64,000 nucleotides of DNA from Stenopsyche tienmushanensis (GCA_008973525.1 WACJ01000524.1:930001-994000), one strand, 5' to 3'. Shown: positions 1-11,480, counted from the stretch's first letter. Numbers and translations are program-made. The notes: generated by a model not told the origin, from the sequence alone.

Positions 1-195
1 CAATTTTAGCCAAGTAACAATCCCTTTAAAATCTCTTAGTGTTATATTTTCATAAAAGGTCAATATTAAATTAACATTATCCACTATTATTCAATATCCA
101 TTATTGGACGTAAGCCATCTATGCAGGAGATTTTTCTGGGAAATAATCGCATTACAAAAAGTTTAAAATTATGTTTACCTTTAAAATATACAAAT

Positions 196-1216
196 ACATG
201 AAAGGAATATACTCAAAACTCTTTTTGTGCGACTTTTTTTGTGCAATTTCGAAGTTATGCGTTTTTTTAAAATATTTTTTTATTACATAAAGTGTACGTA
301 TCGTGATATTTTGGATAAAATAGGAAATAAATCATCAACACTAACAGAAATTTGGAAAAAAAATTGAGACTGTAAATTATATTGCATCTGCTATCGTTGA
401 ATTATGACTTGGCTCTTTATTCTGGTTTAGATTTTTGAAAAAACTGATTTCGTTTTTTTGTATTTTTCCAATGTTTTGACTTTAAAAAAAAATTCTCTAA
501 AGGAATTTCCAAAATTTCAGCTATTTACAGAGTTATAGTTATTTTAGTGACACGACAATTTGACATAATGAAATATTTTAATGCGTTTTTCTCAAAACTA
601 CTTTTTTCAACACGGTTGACATCATATCTCAAGTTTTATTTAATCAATTTACTTCAAACTGGGTACGAATCTTTTCTATATAACCCTCTATTATTCCTGC
701 TAGATTTATGTCAACATTTATTTTTTAACTATTTAAAAAGAATATTAAAACTGACAAAATAAGGCCAAACAATAACTTAATTGATTGTTTTTAAACAGTC
801 GCCATTTTGTAATATTTTTTTTTTTTGAGTTAGGGACTATTGTAACATCTTAACTAATTATGAATTATATTGTTAGAAAGATAAAATCTCCACAGAACAA
901 TCATGACATTAACACTGGGTGTTAAGAGAGCGATTTTGAGTCATATCAAAAATCGCAACGAAAATTATCATACAGCAATGATAGTTTATAATTAAAATAA
1001 TTAATATTTCTCTAGTGGATATCTGGCATTTGAGATGCCAGATGTTAAGACATCCTTAAAATTTTACCATCGATGCAAGACGTGCTTTAAATGCTACCAA
1101 AAATGTTATTTTCTTATAAACTTTTTTATGCGATTTTGTATAGCTGTTTTGAAGTTATGCGGTTTTTAAAATTCATGGAACGCATCTTCTCTTTTTCTAT
1201 ATAAGTCATAGCTTTT
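196..1216 (+). mobile_element. TIR repeat family, copy A
   Basis: The stretch begins with a left end of the form CTCAAAACTCTTTTTGTGCG followed by TTCGAAGTTATGCG. It shares, in the same order, the segments AAATAGGAAATAAATCATCA (near 325), GTCGCCATTTTGT (near 800) and the 'ATGCCAGATGTTAAGACATCC' region (near 1035) with copies at 5020-5640 and, inverted, 23585-24350. It stops at about 1216, where the other copies continue to a GTTCCGCGG-containing right end, so this copy lost its right terminus. No transposase is visible. A non-autonomous DNA transposon is the best guess; the class is not established. Confidence 0.6.
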
Positions 1217-1420
1217 TTGCCTTAATGGCCAACATGGGCCCAGAAAAGGTACCTGTTTCTTTCACGAAGAAACCACATATACAAAGTTTCCTCCACCTCT
1301 GGATTTTTAGCTTTCTTAAAAGATTGCCTCTTGCCTGGCACACAATCTCTGCATCATAAATCATCTTAATTTTTTACATTTTCAGATTTATAAAATCATA
1401 CTAAATCTGGATCGAGATGA
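1217..1420 (-). mobile_element. Pogo/Tigger-like transposase fragment
   Basis: The minus strand reads TLYMWFLRERNR followed by remnants of SGPMLA. This is the CENP-B-type helix-turn-helix segment of pogo/Tigger/jerky-like transposases, where ALYMWF-Q-R...P-SGP is typical. It abuts the broken right end of repeat copy A, so one element may have inserted into the other. A second, longer copy of the same region is at 16930-17541. No open frame survives. Confidence 0.5.
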
Positions 1421-2650
1421 TTGATCGATAAAATAAATACGTCTTGATGATTAGTCGATTTATGATTAGTCAGGTGGGAATATTTTTAGAATTCCATACT
1501 GAAAAATCTAAGTAAGCCTGTTGCTCATTTGGTCCAGTGACTCTATGGAAATCAGACCTACCTTCTGAATTCTGAACAAATTAATACAATCAAAGTTGTT
1601 TCAAAACTATCATAATATATCAGTAAGCAATATTTTTTCTTGACTTTTATCTTTATAAGTTTTTTATCTTAAAAAGCATGAATTTTAATCTTACATATTT
1701 AAAAAAAAATCGTTCTTGCTTTTGCTGTTTTATCATTCTATCAATTAGCTACTTATATGTCTTTTGGCATTTTAAGTTTCAATGTTTCAAAATACGTCTT
1801 TTTTGCATAAATTGTATCCAAATATAGTGTAAAATATGTAAATAAAATGATTTTCTGATTTCGGAATCGTTCGAAAGCTACAGGGTTGAATAGACTATGT
1901 TTTGTAGGGCACACTCGAGCGAATTGTATGCTGGTGGTAATTGTATTTAAATCTTTAAACGCGTTTTTCTCAAAACTGTATTTATCAAATTGATTGCCAT
2001 GACTATTAAACATATTATTTTTAAATTAGATTGCCTAATTTAATATTTATGTATAAACTTTGTAAACCAGATTAATTCTGATTCATTGAGCCGTTCATTT
2101 TTAATGTTGAAGAAGTCGTGAATAACACCAAACATCAATATCTTGTATTACAAGGATTAGGATTATTAATCCTAATCGATTTTTTGATGAAGAATAGCTA
2201 AATTGCCGTGTACTTTTGAGCGACGATTTTGATCTAAGAAAACTGTAAAGTGAGTATAAAATATAAATGAATATTAGGCAAAAAACCAAAAAAGCGTCAA
2301 AAAAGGACCTTCACACCAGATGACCCGCTCAAGGATCTATAGATGATTGATTTATATCAGTTTGTTTAAAAAAAGTTTTTTGAACATTATTTATTTTTAA
2401 TGTTCTTTCAATATTGGTACAATAATATCAGTCTACTTTTCAAAGAATTAATAACGGCAATTTAAAGAAAAGTTTACTTGATTAATTCTTAGTGCGTCTA
2501 ATATATACATCGATTTTTGAGTATACAAGAAAAGATACAAACCAGGGTTTTTATAGCACGCGTACAAAGGTTATTTGTAAAAGACTTTTGAAGTATAAAT
2601 GGATGAACGTTGAAAGCTTGATTGAATGTTGATTGTTTTATTGAAATTGT
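1421..2650. other. Intergenic AT-rich stretch, no gene seen
   Basis: Open frames here are short, low in complexity and start with non-ATG codons. No domain, clear splice pair or repeat end was recognised. Confidence 0.4.
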
Positions 2651-2750
2651 AACAGAATATTTTTTTTTTTTACAGAGCATTGGCTTTTATGTCTAGACTC
2701 CGACCATTTTGTCTGGTCAAAGTTTTAATAAACAAGAAAATTGACGTGCA

Positions 2751-2981
2751 ATGTTTATCTTTTTCGATCTTAAAAATATCTTCCGTAAACGAGTCGATTT
2801 ATCAAAATTAAATATAAAAGATTTAAATCATAAGATACTTTACATAAGAAAATATCGATTATTTAGAATCGTGAGATTCGCAGCCAAGCTTTTGATCTTT
2901 TCTGGTTTTATTACATTAACAGTTATTATATTAGACATTTCAGAGAAAATTTATATTTTAAATCTTTTAACAAATAAATAA
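2751..2981 (+). CDS. Possible 76-residue membrane protein, weak
   Basis: An ATG-started frame encodes a Lys/Arg-rich N-terminal half and one hydrophobic stretch (about residues 45-66, around AAKLLIFSGFITLTVII). A strong-looking acceptor (a T run then ACAG) ends at 2674, 76 bases upstream, so this could be a terminal exon. It converges with the minus-strand gene ending at 3101. Against it, frames of this length arise by chance in DNA this AT-rich and the protein is not recognised. Function unknown. Confidence 0.2.
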   Translation: MFIFFDLKNIFRKRVDLSKLNIKDLNHKILYIRKYRLFRIVRFAAKLLIFSGFITLTVIILDISEKIYILNLLTNK

Positions 2982-3100
2982 GCCTTACAGATTTTTCAAG
3001 TGCAATTTACAATCAATTTAAATGTTCATGATGCAATCAATTGAATATGTATAAAATTAAAAACAAACAAAATATATAGCATTTAGATATACAGAATTAA

Positions 3101-4861
3101 TTACTCAAATCGTCCCTTAAATTTTCTGGCACATTTGCAAATTTCTGAAACAATATCCATCTGATATTTCCTGTAATAATCCAGTACATAATTTCTCCAA
3201 GATGGAAATAGGATCTAAAAAAAATTGTATACAGTTATATATGATAAATCATCGTCGATATTATAAAAGAATACTTTGAAACATGAAAAGATATTCGAGA
3301 CATCTATTAGATGTTTTCGAAAGGTTGATGAATTTTCTTACCAAAGCTATTACAGCAATGAAAAAACACGGATACATCAGGGTTAATATTAATTCCAGGA
3401 GCAATCGAACTGTATAGAGTGTTCCTAGTGCGCACAATGATACTGCTACAAAATCGCGTTGACCTAAAATCCAGTCGTAAGCCTTTAAAGCTAATTGCTT
3501 ACACGGCGGAATTTTTTGCTAAAACAGGAAATATAATGGATTAATATTTGGAATCGATAATAATTAACACTCAAATAACCAAGTCCCAAGCTATACGACG
3601 TTTTTATCCTCAACATATAATACATAGAATTTGTGCTTTACAAACGTTTCATTATATATTTTATTGTGGCTCTTAATCTACCGAAAATAGTACATCTTCT
3701 TTGTTATATATTACTTTATTACATTTTTTACAAGCTGTTAAAGAGGTAATATTTAAGCGGGAAAATATAATAGTTAACCACAGTAGTACATCACTCAATA
3801 AGTTCGTAGGTTGACATAGAGTTTATTTTTATAAATTTTCAATTTTTATTTTTTTTAGAAAGTACCAATCCTCGAATGATACGTTTTAACATTTCATAAC
3901 AATACGATGTTTAGTTCACAAGCTACAGTGGTTTTAATGATGCTACTTTTTTAATTTTTAAAACGATGGAAAAATCTGCTTATAGTTCCAGAAAACATTC
4001 TGGTCAATAGTACATTGAAGTTTAAGTCAACTTAAAGGTATCAAAATGTAATGTATTCACCATTTTGCATTGACACTAGTCCTTTAGAAAGCTTAAATTA
4101 TCGCAATTGAAGAAGAAAAAGGTACTCTTTCACCAAGAAAATCTATCATGTCAAATCGTTTGCAAAAATGATAAAATTGCATGAATTGCACTTTGAATTG
4201 CTTCTCCATCCAATGTATTTTCTGGATCTGGTTTTCATTGATTACTAACTGTTTGTAGACCTAAAAAAGAATGCTCCAATAAAATAGATTTGGCTCTAAC
4301 GAAATTGAAGCCTATTTTGAGATCAAACATATTTTTTTCTATAAAAAAGGCATCGAAATATTAGAAAAGCATAGGAATGGATGTATCACTCTTGAAAGAT
4401 ACTAAATTTGAATACAAAGGTTGAACATAAAGTCGAATGTAGCTTAGAAGTTGTTTTTTAATTAGTTATCCTACGAACTTATTGAGTGAAGTGACCTAAT
4501 TCAAATATAATAGAAATGTGGAAAATCCCAACGGGCTGTACAAAATGTGTATGTATTATGCCATTAATTACTATAATGGCATTATCGTGGCATCGTGAAG
4601 TGTAATAATAGGGATAAATTAATATTATTTTTTCTGGATATAGCTCAAAAATAAAGCCAAAACCACAAGTGATTGAAAATTTAGCATTAAATATGGACCA
4701 AGATATTATGGGAAGCTTAAAGAAAATACAGATTAAAGAGCATATCCACTCGCTTAAATCACATTTTGCAAAGCATACGAGAAGAAATACGACAGAAATA
4801 ATTTATAGAAATAAGTATAACAATAGAAAAATACCTCCGACATTGCTTCTGAATTCTCCAT
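3101..4861 (-). CDS. Probable small spliced gene, ~105-aa membrane protein
   Basis: Three minus-strand blocks join in one frame with GT-AG borders. Exon 3342-3518 has acceptor TTTTAG and donor GTAAGA, 59 codons and phase 0. Exon 3101-3214 has acceptor TTTTTTTAG, 38 codons including TAA. A candidate first exon, 4835-4861 (ATG, 9 codons, donor GTATTT), also fits phase 0. The predicted product has a short polar N-terminus, one long or two short membrane segments (from DFVAVSLCALG to FFIAVIALILF), then a basic tail ending CARKFKGRFE. The intron 3519-4834 holds a decayed mariner with 20-bp inverted ends, which would explain its length. I do not recognise the family. The two downstream exons are the better supported; the first exon is a guess and another upstream start is possible. 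Confidence 0.5.
3791..4489 (+). mobile_element. Decayed mariner with perfect 20-bp TIRs
   Basis: TCACTCAATAAGTTCGTAGG at 3791-3810 is repeated as its exact reverse complement at 4470-4489. Near the right end, the plus strand in shifting frames gives FELLLHPMYFPDL, then EIEAYFEIKHIFFYKKGIEILEK, which match the C-terminal part of mariner transposases (the PPYSPDLAPSDY region and the following YF...FY..GI..L..R). The third catalytic Asp region is degraded and the N-terminal half is missing, so this is a dead, internally deleted copy. Confidence 0.75.
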
Positions 4862-4863
4862 AA
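4644..4863 (+). other. Open plus-strand frame, doubtful
   Basis: After a possible acceptor (GGATATAG, ending at 4643) a frame runs to TAA at 4861-4863. It is rich in Lys, Ile and Asn (for example MDQDIMGSLKKIQIK). It overlaps, on the other strand, the candidate first exon of the minus-strand gene. No family was recognised, and composition alone can explain it. Confidence 0.15.
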
Positions 4864-5019
4864 ACTCTGATTGATTTTGCTCTTTGTTAAAATAAAAAAT
4901 CAAGGAACAAATGAATTTAAATTAATATTCAAAATGCATTTCGTTTGCTTTTTGAACTGTGCTTTTTTAACAAAAGGACAAAAAATATACCTCTAAATTT
5001 AAATACGTAATAGTAAAAT

Positions 5020-5640
5020 ATGTGTGGCAATGTGTGGCAATTCAAAGTTATGCGCAATTTTAAAATAATGCTGATGCAAAATAATTCCGAATGTTAAGTC
5101 CTGAATTGTTGCATAATTTATTATTTTTTATAAAAGTTGTCATCAAAATAAATTTGATCTTCCCCCGTTCACGGGAGGCTCGAAAAGTGCAATTTTGCAA
5201 TTGCCAGGTTATAGCAATTCATAGTACACAACACCATTTTGGTCCCACCACAACATGACTTTCGAACCATGAATAAACAGCTTATAGCGATGATAGTTTA
5301 TAATTAAAATAATTAGTATTTCTGTAGTCGATGTCTGACATTTGAGATGCCAGATGTCAGATATCCTTAAAATTTTACCAATGATGCAAGACTACAAGAA
5401 ATTTTACCAATCCTTTTAGTGTTACCATACGTGTTATTTTTTAATTGCCTTATTGTTTCTCTGTTTTTTATTAATTTTTTTAATGCGATCTTGGATATAT
5501 TTTATATAGCTGTTTCAAAGTTATGCGGTTTTTAAAATCCATGGAAGACATCTACACTTTTTCTATGGAAGTCATAGCTTTTTTTGTGCGATTTTCCGCG
5601 GAACGCATCTACCGCACAAAAAAAGTTTTAAATGTATATC
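5020..5640 (+). mobile_element. TIR repeat family, copy B (internally deleted)
   Basis: From about 5275 it matches copies A and C closely (ATGATAGTTTATAATTAAAA, then GATGCCAGATGTCAGATATC). It keeps the right end: GTGCGATTTTCCGCGGAACG followed by CATCTACCGCAC and a T/A-rich terminus near 5640. The left end near 5030 (TTCAAAGTTATGCG) corresponds to the TTCGAAGTTATGCG of copy A, but most of the interior present in copy A is missing. The reverse complement of the right end (AAAACTTTTTTTGTGCGG) resembles the left end (AACTCTTTTTGTGCG), so the termini are inverted repeats. Confidence 0.6.
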
Positions 5641-5689
5641 ATTATCAAAATTCGAAGGTCGTTTCATCCTCGATTCATCCCTAAATGTC

Positions 5690-5920
5690 TGATTTAAATT
5701 ACTGAAACCATCCAGCATCTGCGGACTGTTATCACTTCACCATACACATCTTTGAATATTTTACTGGTTTTTATGGCATTCCAACCCAAATTTAAAAATC
5801 GCAGCATACAATATCGAATTTGGACATTGTTAGTTTTGGGTCTAGATATTTTACCCTTAACAATAAAAAAAAAAAAATCTACAAAAATAGACATTTCCGT
5901 CGTTGTGTTCGGACACAAAC
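5690..5920 (-). mobile_element. Mariner transposase N-terminal fragment
   Basis: The minus-strand translation contains LNLGWNAIKTSKIFKDVYGE followed by VRRCW. This matches the N-terminal helix-turn-helix of mariner transposases, where a conserved 'G.NA..T...I...YG...V..R..W' pattern occurs. Only the DNA-binding part remains. It lies about 200 bases upstream of the CRISP-like gene and just right of repeat copy B. Confidence 0.55.
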
Positions 5921-6112
5921 TAAGCTCAAAATACGCGAATATTTTTTGATTCTTCTAATATTTATATCAAGATCTTTGAAAAATATTTCGCATACAATGT
6001 TTGTTTAAATATCAAATTTATATTCTATTATTTTGATATTCATAATAATCTTTTGTATTAAAAAAAAGCAGTCTAATGCATTTGCAAGTATTTATATTTC
6101 AGATTCACAAAA

Positions 6113-7670
6113 ATGATGCGATTACTTTTCATCTTTGTCTTTTCTTTGTCATTTGCTGATTCTGCAATTACCAGAGTGTATCCCAGCAAAAGGTATTATG
6201 TCAGTGGTAAGATTAATTCATATTATTCAAGATCGAATAATTGACTCGTGGACTCTTTTATAGAAGTTCGGGTTTAAATCCAGATTGTTGTAAAAAATCA
6301 GATGATTAATGATCAAGGAAACCTTTGTACATGAAACAATATTCAAATAATTATATCTAAATTTAACCATAATTGATTGACAATAGGATTTTCTACGGAA
6401 ATCGTTTATTTCAATGTGACATTAATTGTTTATTTCTTCTTCATTTATTCAAGTTCAAAGATCAAGGCCCAAAAACAATTTCTCCATAAATGTACAAAAT
6501 ATAAATGTCCAACAAAGTATTGTGCACATTCATAACTATTACAGACAAATGGTACAACCTCCAGCTGCAAATATGCTAAAAATGGTAAGACATTTTTTTT
6601 TCTTAAAATCGTTTTATTTTTTTTAAATTTGCGATTAAAATGTATTTTGAACAGAGTTGGGACAAAGAAGCCGCTAAAACTGCTCAAGCCTGGGCAAATC
6701 GTTGCATTTATATGCAGCATGACCCACCAAGAAATCGCTACGTACAAAACTATGGAAATTGTGGGCAAAATATATGTGTATCATCTCGCAGTATATCATG
6801 GTATTGATAAAATATATAATTCATTTATTAAAATCGTCAAAAAAATATTATTTCGTACTTAAAATGCCTTCTACGAACGATGTGGCAATGCTATTTTAGA
6901 TGCAACAGATTCAATTTATCACGTCACTGAAACTCTTGTTTCTAACCATCAAATTTGTTTTAAAATATTTCCATAGGATCGCATACAGATGACGAAATAT
7001 CACGCTACATTTATTTCGGTTCCGAAACGCCGAAATTTGCGAACTTATGATGGAAATGCCGTCAAATCTTAATGCAAATAATATTTTTTAAATTGATTTA
7101 TTTCCAGGGAAATGGCATCGAAATATTGGTTTGCTGAATACAAAAACTTTACATATGGATCCTCAAGAAATAATTTAGATGTGGTGGGACACTATACTCA
7201 AATGGTTTGGGCTACATCTCATAAAGTTGGATGCGGAATTGCTTGGTGTCCTTATGGAGGACCAACTGGATCTTTCTATAATTACGTATGCAACTATTGT
7301 CCTACGTAAGTGCAAATATTTTTTTTGCCTGGATGCAACCACATGTTATTTTATAATAGATTTACATTGCATATCACTAACAATCTTTCAATATATAATG
7401 GTCTTGATAATTTTCAGAGGTAATTATCCTCACAAATTAGGTGTCCCATACAAAGCAGGACCGGCATGCAGTCGTTGTACACTAGCATGTGATGGTGGAC
7501 TCTGCACAAATTACTGTCCATATGCAGATAGATGGAGTAGCTGCAAACGACTAATGAAAATATTCGGCGAACCTTGGGTTTGTGCGTCTTTTACTTACGA
7601 TGGTTTAAAACGACAACAATCATGTGCAGCAACGTGCTTCTGTAAGCGTCATATTCACGAATGGCGTTAA
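6113..7670 (+). CDS. Secreted CRISP-like protein (CAP domain plus cysteine-rich domain)
   Basis: Five coding exons, 6113-6206, 6454-6584, 6655-6800, 7108-7305 and 7418-7670, join with GT-AG borders and matching phases to 273 residues. Residues 1-17 are a signal peptide (MMRLLFIFVFSLSFADS). Residues about 46-190 are a CAP/SCP domain: HNYYRQMV, NMLKMSWDKEAA, CGQNI (Gln where many members have Glu), GHYTQMVWATS and YNYVCNYCPTG. The last exon carries ten cysteines spaced like the hinge and ion-channel-regulatory region of CRISPs, including CDGGLCTNYC and CAATCFC. CRISPs are secreted; some vertebrate ones act in sperm or venom and block channels, but this role is not shown here. Most arthropod CAP proteins lack such a tail. 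An acceptor-like TTTCAG before the ATG suggests a 5'UTR intron. AATAAA lies at 7770-7775. The gene is intact, with no frameshift. Confidence 0.87.
6236..6300 (+). repeat. SINE family 2 fragment inside CRISP intron 1
   Basis: The segment CTCTTTTATAGAAGTTCGGGTTTAAATCCAGATTG shows the box-B-like GGGTTTAAATCC and the same downstream CAGATTG as copies near 51240 and 53070. It sits within the first intron of the CRISP-like gene and is the 3' part of the tRNA-related head only. Confidence 0.4.
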
Positions 7671-7769
7671 TATGTTTTATATTAAATACAAATATATTGA
7701 TAATTAAGATTACCTAATGCTGATCAATATATCAGTAAAAGAAATTTGTACTAATATTTCATGCTATTT

Positions 7770-7775
7770 AATAAA
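7770..7775 (+). terminator. Poly(A) signal of the CRISP-like gene
   Basis: AATAAA lies 100 bases past the stop codon at 7670, in the right place for 3' end formation. Confidence 0.55.
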
Positions 7776-7847
7776 CGCAATGTTTGTCATGTTACATTTT
7801 TGGTGAATATCTCGATTGTATTTAGGTTGTAATTGAAGTACAAGGAG

Positions 7848-7885
7848 TATATATAACACATCCGGTTTAAAGTTCTCACAGCACG
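7848..7885 (+). promoter_or_regulatory. Possible TATA promoter
   Basis: TATATATAA at 7848-7856 is followed about 25 bases later by TTCTCACAG, a fair match to an arthropod initiator, and then by a possible 5' exon with the donor AAG|GTAAAC near 7975. No coding region that it could serve was found downstream in the next 3 kb. Confidence 0.25.
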
Positions 7886-7979
7886 TTTAAGTGGCTTTAC
7901 ATTGTTTTCTTGGAAAAAAACTAAATAATTTTGCTGTAGTTTGTTACAGGTCAAGCGTCCGAATTGCGATAGAAGGTAA

Positions 7980-10900
7980 ACGAATGCAATTACTCAGTCA
8001 GCTAACGTTCTCGCTTCGAGATTATTGACCTATGCTAATCAAAACTACCAGAAAAATACGAAAACTGAATATAAAACACGGCATACATACGAGGAATTTC
8101 TTGCGAATAATATAAGCATTATCTCATTTTTTTATCTTCAAATTTCAAATCAATAAGACATAATGGTAATCTAAAAAAAATCATTCAAGAAAACGTTTAA
8201 TTTGTATTTATTGATTGGACATAGTTATCTATTTAAACTGCTTTTGAAGAAGAAAAATCATTGAAAAATGTTTGATTATTTTTTAATGAGATGTCTTGAT
8301 ATAATAGATTGTCCAGGTAGGAATGTCGTTTTTTAAATGAAAGAGTTAAATTCAAACCAAAACTACAATAATTGTGAACAATAAATCTTCTTCGTTAGGG
8401 TTTGACCATATGGAAAGACTTTATGGTAGATTATCCCTTTGGAGTCCTATTTTTTTCAAGTGTATTTGAATACTTTTCCGATTTGACAATACGTATTGTC
8501 ACTTAGTGTCCTGTAGAAGCGACTTGCAAGAAAACGAAACGCTTGATTTTGACAAATAATACTAATGTCGAATTTACACTGTTTAATGATTGATGATTGG
8601 TTAGTTAACGTATTATTTTCCATTTCTGCTTCTGCGTATAAATCCGTTATTTGTTCATAGAAATTTGACAATAAATATAATATAAATAATTAATTGAAGG
8701 TATAATATTAAGACCTAAAAGATTATAATTTATTAAACGAAAGGATATTGACTTGATGCAAAAAAAAAACATGATAATGATTTAAGACTACACGCTGAAA
8801 TTTGGGTCGATAACATAATTATATGAAGTCTTGATTTAGCAGAACAATTAAGAAGATGAGCAGAGTAAAGATTAAAATATTATTAGATGAATATCATTAA
8901 AAAAATCTACATAAGAACGCTAATTGTCACATATTATATCAACGCAAAAATCAATCTCTTTTGCGTAAGGAATGTATGAAACCGAAAATAACGAAATGAC
9001 AAATTTCGTTTATATTTTTGGGTTTAGTTCCAGTTAAAAGTCCTATTTTTTTTTAAATTTAAAATAGTGACAAGAAAACTTAGAGTTGCTCAGTGAGAAT
9101 TTGACATGTTTTTTTCAATATTTTTTGATAAGTTGTTGGTAAAACTTTGGTCTATTATAATGTCCAGAATGGAGTTCATACAACGAAAACAAAATAAAAT
9201 CCACAAGTAATAATTGAAATTGGTAAATCTGCTGAAACAGTTTTTGCAGCTGTTTCCTGAGATGAAGAAGGACTGATTTTTAACTTTATTGCGAAACGAA
9301 GAAAATCAGCGATTTTTATTTGAAAGTAGACCAAATAAATTTAATAACTGCGAATAACGTTTAAATGAGAATAGTTATTAACCCAAATATTGAAACGAAA
9401 GTAGTATTGAGCCAAAATAACAGAAAACAATGCTTTATAGCATCACTAATGCCATGGAATGTTTCTATAAGAAAAATACAATACAGACATTAAAGAAAAT
9501 ACAATTTATTTTAAACTGTAGAAGAGCTCAAATGTTGCAACCTTAAAGAAAATGTGCGAATCGTTGTTTAGGGTTGGTGACGCTGTTTATTTTGAACAAA
9601 TTTATTTATCTCAATATATTAAGAATCATTTTTATATTTAAGAAGATTCGTATTTACATTCTATCAGAACAACGATCCGTCAATTAATTATTATCCTTGG
9701 ATAGCTCCTTTATAATTATAATTAACCGATAGTATTCAATATTGTGTTTTGGTAATTAAACTTGATTTCCATCTGGAATTTAAAAGATGAAATTGAATAA
9801 TGGAATAGAAGTAAGACAATTTTACCAATCAATTGATTGATTATTAATATAATAATAACCGCGATAATACATTTATTTACAATATATCGATAAGCATATT
9901 GTGAGTTTATTATATTAAATAGTTAATTTTTAGTTGGTAATGGCTCTACTTTTTGTTGGATAATGGTGATTTTAAGATTTTTTTAATTTTAGAAACATTT
10001 ATTAACATTGGGAAGATGACAATTTTCATAAAAGGATATTTGTTCGTGTAATAGAATTTTCTTCTCTGTGCCTTGTTTAAAAGTTGCTGCTCGATTTTTT
10101 ATCGAATTCATATCCTCTGTTCCTCTATGATTGTTTGCATTTCTACAGCAAAAAGAAGTATAGTTTAGAATTAATATAGATGGCATGATGATAATAACCT
10201 GACCCAAATGTATATTCGACCATTGACCCTATAGTATCAACATATAGCGGAGACACACAAGAATGGTTCGATTTCCGCCAAACACTATTAATGAAATATC
10301 TCCCTCGTCAATAATCAACCATCAATCATCTTCATTACAATGTCCTTCGTCGAAGCCCATAAGCACCACTCGTCGTGTCTTGAAAGCATCAGTTCAGCGA
10401 AGCGCATCTTCTCGTTCGTCTATAACACTCGAAACCGCAATTAAATGCTACTTAATGGAAGAAATTATTTAACATCTTTCTTAATTTTGTCTTCTGTTGA
10501 GTAATCACACGTGAAACAGATTGTCGGCTATTACCAACATCCGTTCCAATAATGAAAATAAAATTTTCGCCTGCACGCGTCTGTTTTATATTCAAAAAAG
10601 AACTACATGTACACGACACGCTCGGCTTATCCTGATGTAAGTTTTGTCCTTCATTTTTTCGTGTTTGGTTATATTTATTTACCAAATTATACCCAAGCAA
10701 GAACGACATTCATTATATCATATAATGCAGGCAATATTTTTTCTAAAAAATCACAGCGTAAATAATTCGTATGTCATAAAGGATGCGACCATATGTTTTC
10801 TTTACGTAACAAGATAATTTAATTTTATATGATTTTTTAATAGAATCATCTTATTTTTTTCGACATACTTGATGATGCACTTTATAAACTTATACAAATA

Positions 10901-11159
10901 ATTTAAATTGAGTGAAATATGTATTTCTCATCGATACTCGTCGGGATTAATGAAAAACAATATGTAAGTAGAACCCAAAATGGTTTTCGTTTTATTGCTT
11001 GACAATTTTTTGATATTAATTGCACTTAGGCTGCTGCACTTTTAAATCGTGTTTTATGCTCTTTCGATGACTATACTCATCAAAGATAAATTGTGATGTT
11101 TAAAATTCAAATTTAATAACCCAATTTACATTGGATTGATTTTCGTCGAGTGAAGATTT
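7980..11159. other. Intergenic region with no recognised gene
   Basis: The minus-strand frame 8456-8671 is open for 71 codons without a recognised domain. On the minus strand of 10260-10710 an open frame contains GNSRQSVSRVITQ, faintly like the helix-turn-helix of PIF/Harbinger transposases, with stops after it. Neither is firm enough to call. Confidence 0.3.
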
Positions 11160-11480
11160 TTTTCAAAATTTAATGCTTTATCATTTTTTCAAAAAAGAGA
11201 CTGCGACGCGAGCTACTACAATTATTTGCGATGTACTGGAAGATACTTTAAGTATTCGCAAATGTCAAAATTGGTTTCAGATAAATCGATCTGGAAATTT
11301 TGATTTATAAAATAGTCCTGGAAGTGAAAGACTGCGTAAGGTGGATGCCACCATACTGACTGCTAAAATCGAATGTAATCCAACACCAACTATTGGAAAA
11401 ATATCAGCCAATCTCAGATACTCATGTTCGAGTATTTAAAGACGTCTGAAAAAAATTGGAAGATGGGGAGACAAGAAAAA
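11160..11480 (+). mobile_element. Mariner transposase N-terminal fragment
   Basis: The plus strand encodes RKCQNWFQINRSGNFDL, then after stops LTAKIECNPTPTIGKISANL and SSI*RRLKKIG. This is the order found in mariner transposases: paired helix-turn-helix with 'C..WF..F.SG.F.L', then 'NP..T...I...L..S...I..HL...G'. In-frame stops show that it is dead, and no catalytic region follows. Confidence 0.6.

Noticed and set aside
5752..6008. Plus-strand open frames before the CRISP-like gene
   Set aside because: They are AT-rich and overlap a minus-strand mariner fragment; no motif or splice connection to the CRISP-like first exon.
6445..6768. 107-codon minus-strand open frame
   Set aside because: It covers CRISP-like exons 2 and 3 on the opposite strand; the plus strand carries the CAP motifs.
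7179..7670. Single 163-codon plus-strand frame through the CRISP-like region
   Set aside because: It reads intron sequence and the wrong frame of exon 4. Only its last part (7418-7670) is real coding sequence, joined by splicing.
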